Positions 6,039 to 9,186 of a DNA stretch of 9,186 nucleotides are shown piece after piece. Both the position numbers and the translations under genes were made by a program. Numbering within the stretch: the stretch's first letter is position 1; each line of letters opens with the position of its first letter. The stretch is from Megamonas sp. UBA1796 (GTDB lineage Bacteria; Bacillota; Negativicutes; Selenomonadales; Selenomonadaceae): NCBI GenBank assembly GCA_002319795.1, contig DCFU01000012.1, positions 74,254 through 83,439 of the forward strand, given 5' to 3'. The notes beneath the pieces are model-generated. The model was not told the DNA's origin. It worked only from the letters and a program-made list of their open reading frames with translations, and searched no databases.

Positions 6039-7319
6039 TTACATATCTTTGATATTAGAGCATTGCTTTAAAATATATTTTCTCGTTTCCAACACTTGTT
6101 CATCATCTTGTATTTGCATATTTTCAAAAGAAATGTTATTCGCATTCATCATGTAAACAGGTGCAAATTTTTCAAATATCTTTTCCTGTCCCTTCCACGG
6201 CCTTAAATCATAACAATTATCTCCATATTCGAGATTTCTGGCAAATTTCAAGATAATGTTGCGAAAATAAATATTGCGAATATTATCCGGAATATCCGTA
6301 TATATAAACACCCCATTTTCAGCCAGACAAGTAATGTTTTCAAAAAACACATTTTGTATCCTGCCCAATAGTGCACCTTCTTCTCTGGTACAACAGGTAA
6401 TATATATCGGCTCTCCGCACCCCCACCACTCTTTGCTAAACCTTTGTGTGCTGATTTCGATATCTTTGAAAATAATGTTTTCCGCATCATGCGTATCCCT
6501 CAACTGAAGTGCCAGTCCCCGATTACTTTTATCGATCTTTATGTTTTGAAAAAGACAATTGCTAAAGTTTCCAAAACTGCTGCTGCCAAACTTAATGGCC
6601 GAGCTGGCCGATATAAGATGGCATTTTTCTACGAATAGATTTATGCAATCCCCATAACGGCTGGTTTCTTCTGTACATTTAGGACAGATGGCATCATCTC
6701 CCGTCAATATATCGCAGCCTCGGATAAAAGTATCCTTACAACGATCAATATCAATTCCATCCGTATTCGGCATTCGCATTTCATTTTGAATTTTTATATT
6801 TTCGATATATGTCCGATTACAACCTACTAAGTGTATTGTCCAAAAAGGTGCATTCTGTATAGAGATAGACGCGAGATTTATATCCTTACAGTTCTCCAAA
6901 TAGATAGTCATCGGCCGTGGATATTTATAAAATTTAAGATGCTTAGCCTCTTCCTGCTTCGGTAAAATAAATTTTTCATAATTTCCATCGATAACACCAC
7001 AGCCTGAAATCTTTATATTTTGTGCATTTTTAGCAAAAAGCAAAGCACGGATGGGTGTATTGTTTTTTATCCTTTCAAATGGGCCCGGCCGGAAAATATA
7101 TCTGTCCTCATCACCGCTCCCCTTCAACATTGAATTTTTTTCTAAAATCAATTCCACATTTGACCTCAGCCAAATACCATGAATCATCAATACAAAATTC
7201 TCCGGAACAACAACACAGCCTCCTTCCTCACTGCATCGATCAATTGCTTTCTGTAAAATTTCAGTGTCCCGTTCAATATTTTCTCCTGATGCCCCCATCT
7301 GTTTTACATTGAAATCCAT
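6039..7319 (-). CDS. Cytoplasmic GH28 (polygalacturonase-family) glycoside hydrolase
   Basis: A 426-aa right-handed parallel beta-helix enzyme of glycoside hydrolase family 28, which hydrolyses galacturonan-type links by inversion. Counting from the GTG three codons upstream, the signatures are PNTDG (N188, D190) and LTGDDA (D211, D212), the expected catalytic acids. Repeated N-I-x-I/F-x-N rungs run through the rest. Two usual motifs are altered: the catalytic-site histidine of the GHG motif is replaced in SSAIKFGS (242-249), and the RIK motif reads NRGLALQ (269-275). No signal peptide is present, so it acts in the cytoplasm on imported oligosaccharide. ATG at 7319 is preferred because GAGGAG (7328-7333) is 8 nt upstream and overlaps the alternative GTG at 7328. 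It follows the symporter gene by 5 nt. Confidence 0.88.
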   Translation of the reverse strand: MDFNVKQMGASGENIERDTEILQKAIDRCSEEGGCVVVPENFVLMIHGIWLRSNVELILEKNSMLKGSGDEDRYIFRPGPFERIKNNTPIRALLFAKNAQNIKISGCGVIDGNYEKFILPKQEEAKHLKFYKYPRPMTIYLENCKDINLASISIQNAPFWTIHLVGCNRTYIENIKIQNEMRMPNTDGIDIDRCKDTFIRGCDILTGDDAICPKCTEETSRYGDCINLFVEKCHLISASSAIKFGSSSFGNFSNCLFQNIKIDKSNRGLALQLRDTHDAENIIFKDIEISTQRFSKEWWGCGEPIYITCCTREEGALLGRIQNVFFENITCLAENGVFIYTDIPDNIRNIYFRNIILKFARNLEYGDNCYDLRPWKGQEKIFEKFAPVYMMNANNISFENMQIQDDEQVLETRKYILKQCSNIKDM

Positions 7320-7324
7320 ATTCT

Positions 7325-8878
7325 TCACTCCTCAGAAGTACTGCTGCTAAGGTTTTTATGATACTTTTTCCAGTTCTCATATCCTACATTATTATTTCCC
7401 CATAAATTCTCATAGGCAATACCTGTTAAATCTTCAACCACTTCTTTTGTATGGGCATCAACATCCTTTTTGTCTCCACCATTCTTTAAGCGGAGAACCT
7501 CTTCTTTCAAAACGCTATGGGTTTCCTTAGTAATCTTAAATTTATACGCGGAGTATATTCCTATACCAGTCAAAACAAGTGGAATCACGATCAATATAAA
7601 CACAATAGCGCTGATTGCATCCGGATTCTGCATATGTGATCCTGAAACAAAATTAAATTCCTGCAAAATAACGCCTACCAAAAAAATTGATACTGCCTGT
7701 GAGGTTTTACGCAGGAAGCTCATAAACCCAGCAAAAATCCCTTCACGCCGCTGACAGGATATAATTTCGTCTACATCAGCAATAAATGTATAGCTATTCC
7801 ATGGAATACAATATATCCCCCCTCTGGCAATCCCTGATACAGCCGCAATAATATACAAGATCACGAAATCTCCTGGTAAAAATTTGTATGCCAGGAAATA
7901 ACCAATAAATACGCCTACTGCTAAAAAGGACTGAATACTAAATGCCCTGCTCATGCTGAAGCGTAATGTCAAGTAAGTGGCCAGCGCTACCCCAGCAATC
8001 TGAAATCCATTCATAACACCTAACAAATTAGACGCAACAACTGAGGTCTGCGCTAAAACAAAAATAATAAAATATGTAAATACCGCATTAAATACATCCT
8101 GCGCTACAGAACCGCCCAAATACATTCCCAAATGTGCCCGGAAACTTTTTATTTTTAACGTAGTAATAAAGTCAATATAGATTTTCTTCAATATCTCCCC
8201 AAAAGAAAGACTCTCTTCCTCTTTATCAGGCTTTGCCGCCTCTACTTCCTTATACGAACGTTCCCAGGTAGAAAAATAAACAACCAGTAAAGCAATAATG
8301 AACGCCCCTGTAAAAATCATTCCTGCATATAAAAATGAATTTGATGATTCCGTACCTAAATAGTTAATAATACGTCCTGGCAGGAATGCTGCCAAAAATG
8401 CAGAAATCTGCGCAATATACATTCTTGCACTCGTAAGTTTTGCTCTTTTTTTAAAGTCGGATGTCATTTCTGCAGATAGGGTATCATAAGGAATCATAAC
8501 CATTGAATATACAATTTCAAATCCAATATATGTCAATACATAATAGAAATACTGAAAACCACTCACCCACATCAACGAATAAATTCCTATCATCGGAACA
8601 GCTAACAAAAGAAAAAATCTCCTCCGTCCAAAGCGTCTTCCCAAACGAGTTTTATAGAAATTATCTGTAATAAATCCCATAGTAGGACTCATAACCACAT
8701 CTACAATCCTTGCTAAAGCAAAAATAGACGCTCCCTGCATCGGTGTCAAACCACAAAAAGTTGTATAAAAATATAATAGCCATGCTGTCGTTAAAGTAAA
8801 ACCACCTGAGCCAATGACATCCACCAAACCATATCCAAAATAGTTTTGAAATTTTATTTCTCTTTCCTGCAGTACCAT
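7325..8878 (-). CDS. GPH-family (MFS_2) sugar:cation symporter
   Basis: A 517-aa integral membrane transporter of the glycoside-pentoside-hexuronide:cation symporter family, with about twelve hydrophobic segments. Family marks are the loop-2 motif with R57, D60, P65 and D72, the basic stretch GRRFGRRRFF (80-89), PYDTLSAEMTSD (130-141) before helix 5, and ADVDE with RREGIFAG (367-383) in the second half. A charged cytoplasmic loop (about 205-245) links the halves. A hydrophilic tail of about 65 residues (450-517) extends past the last helix and may be regulatory. AAAGGAG (8888-8894) lies 9 nt before ATG. The gene is first in an operon with the GH28 hydrolase, so the substrate is likely a galacturonide or related pectin oligosaccharide. 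Both genes are AT-rich compared with thiD and the kinase gene. Confidence 0.92.
   Translation of the reverse strand: MVLQEREIKFQNYFGYGLVDVIGSGGFTLTTAWLLYFYTTFCGLTPMQGASIFALARIVDVVMSPTMGFITDNFYKTRLGRRFGRRRFFLLLAVPMIGIYSLMWVSGFQYFYYVLTYIGFEIVYSMVMIPYDTLSAEMTSDFKKRAKLTSARMYIAQISAFLAAFLPGRIINYLGTESSNSFLYAGMIFTGAFIIALLVVYFSTWERSYKEVEAAKPDKEEESLSFGEILKKIYIDFITTLKIKSFRAHLGMYLGGSVAQDVFNAVFTYFIIFVLAQTSVVASNLLGVMNGFQIAGVALATYLTLRFSMSRAFSIQSFLAVGVFIGYFLAYKFLPGDFVILYIIAAVSGIARGGIYCIPWNSYTFIADVDEIISCQRREGIFAGFMSFLRKTSQAVSIFLVGVILQEFNFVSGSHMQNPDAISAIVFILIVIPLVLTGIGIYSAYKFKITKETHSVLKEEVLRLKNGGDKKDVDAHTKEVVEDLTGIAYENLWGNNNVGYENWKKYHKNLSSSTSEE
7328..7333 (-). promoter_or_regulatory. Ribosome binding site fixing the GH28 start
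   Basis: GAGGAG on the minus strand lies inside the last codons of the symporter gene, 8 nt before ATG at 7319. Its last base is the first base of the in-frame GTG at 7328, so that GTG cannot use it. The position implies coupled translation of the two genes. Confidence 0.8.
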
Positions 8879-9186
8879 AACAATTCGCTCCTTTATTTCA
8901 TCTATTTTATTTATTACAAATTTTCTTTTAATTATGTGATTTTTCCTTAGAAATCTTATACTTCAATCTGTTATCTGACTTTGCACAACCAATACAGCTA
9001 TTCCATATTATATTTTATATCCAAATATATTATTGTTTTCTTAAATTCTAATTTTTCAATAATTATTTTCTATACTTTATGTATCAAATATACACAATTG
9101 ATTTGCATATCCTCACCTCTCTACAACAATTTATGTTGGTTCTTGTAATGTGTATACCGGTATACTAGTAGGACATAAAGTAAACA
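8879..9186. other. AT-rich upstream region of the symporter operon
   Basis: About 308 nt without a convincing gene. It is strongly AT-rich. A TATAAT occurs on the minus strand at 9007-9012, but with a poor -35 (CAATAA-like). The far end holds the palindrome at 9152-9165, and a 12-codon minus-strand reading frame lies at 9070-9108. No riboswitch fold, cre-like site or tRNA was recognised. The promoter of the symporter operon must lie here. Confidence 0.6.
9152..9165. promoter_or_regulatory. Perfect GTATACCGGTATAC palindrome, likely operator
   Basis: A 14-bp perfect inverted repeat built of two GTATAC halves around CG, within TGTGTATACCGGTATACTA. GTATAC half-sites are typical of GntR-family sugar-acid repressors (GntR/UxuR type), which would fit a galacturonide operon. 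Its halves contain TATACC/TATACT strings that could double as -10 boxes, so a bound repressor would block the promoter. It could instead serve a gene beyond the window edge. Confidence 0.55.

Noticed and set aside
7326..7328. GTG start for the GH28 gene with GTGA overlap to the symporter
   Set aside because: The only ribosome binding site overlaps this GTG itself; ATG at 7319 has correct spacing.
1..9186. CRISPR array, insertion sequence or phage genes
   Set aside because: No regularly spaced repeats, transposase or integrase-like proteins, or terminal inverted repeats were found on either strand, although the tRNA cluster would be a plausible integration site.

Overview
The window looks like chromosomal DNA from a diderm Firmicute, most likely a Selenomonas-like member of the Negativicutes from a gut or rumen. 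This taxonomic call is an inference. It rests on strong GGAGG ribosome binding sites, tandem short cytoplasmic chemoreceptors, a DUF4405-type membrane protein and an intracellular pectin-oligosaccharide module. No 16S or other decisive marker is present.

Layout from left to right: (1) 1-202, a minus-strand tRNA cluster read Lys(TTT)-Glu(TTC)-Asp(GTC). The Asp gene is cut by the window edge. The cluster is driven by a perfect consensus sigma-70 promoter at 269-297. (2) 306-2077, two tandem minus-strand soluble chemoreceptor genes. Their signalling domains share 105 consecutive identical residues while their N-terminal sensor domains have diverged. A 13-bp tandem duplication upstream creates a TATAAT box. 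(3) 2218-2767, a minus-strand pair encoding a two-helix, His-containing DUF4405-type membrane protein and a 63-residue exported Cys-rich peptide, ended by a bidirectional terminator. (4) 2952-5969, a plus-strand, translationally coupled operon of an OmpR-family response regulator, a membrane histidine kinase with a His/Met/Gln-rich extracytoplasmic stretch, and the hydroxymethylpyrimidine kinase ThiD. It is divergent from group 3 across a 184-bp region carrying a TGTGA direct repeat. (5) 5983-6020, a convergent bidirectional terminator. (6) 6039-8878, a minus-strand AT-rich operon of a GPH-family sugar:cation symporter and a signal-peptide-less GH28 family protein. About 275 bp upstream of the symporter lies a perfect GTATACCGGTATAC palindrome, a likely operator.

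Possible joint functions, all inferred. The symporter would import an oligogalacturonide-type sugar and the cytoplasmic GH28 protein would cleave it, under a GntR-like regulator outside the window. The two-component system may sense a metal or redox signal through its His/Met-rich segment and may control the divergent membrane/Cys-rich-peptide pair. The two chemoreceptors would feed different cytoplasmic cues into the same CheA/CheW array. Nothing here is plainly a new defence or mobile system. The most interesting uncharacterised unit is the divergent Cys-rich peptide/DUF4405/two-component locus.
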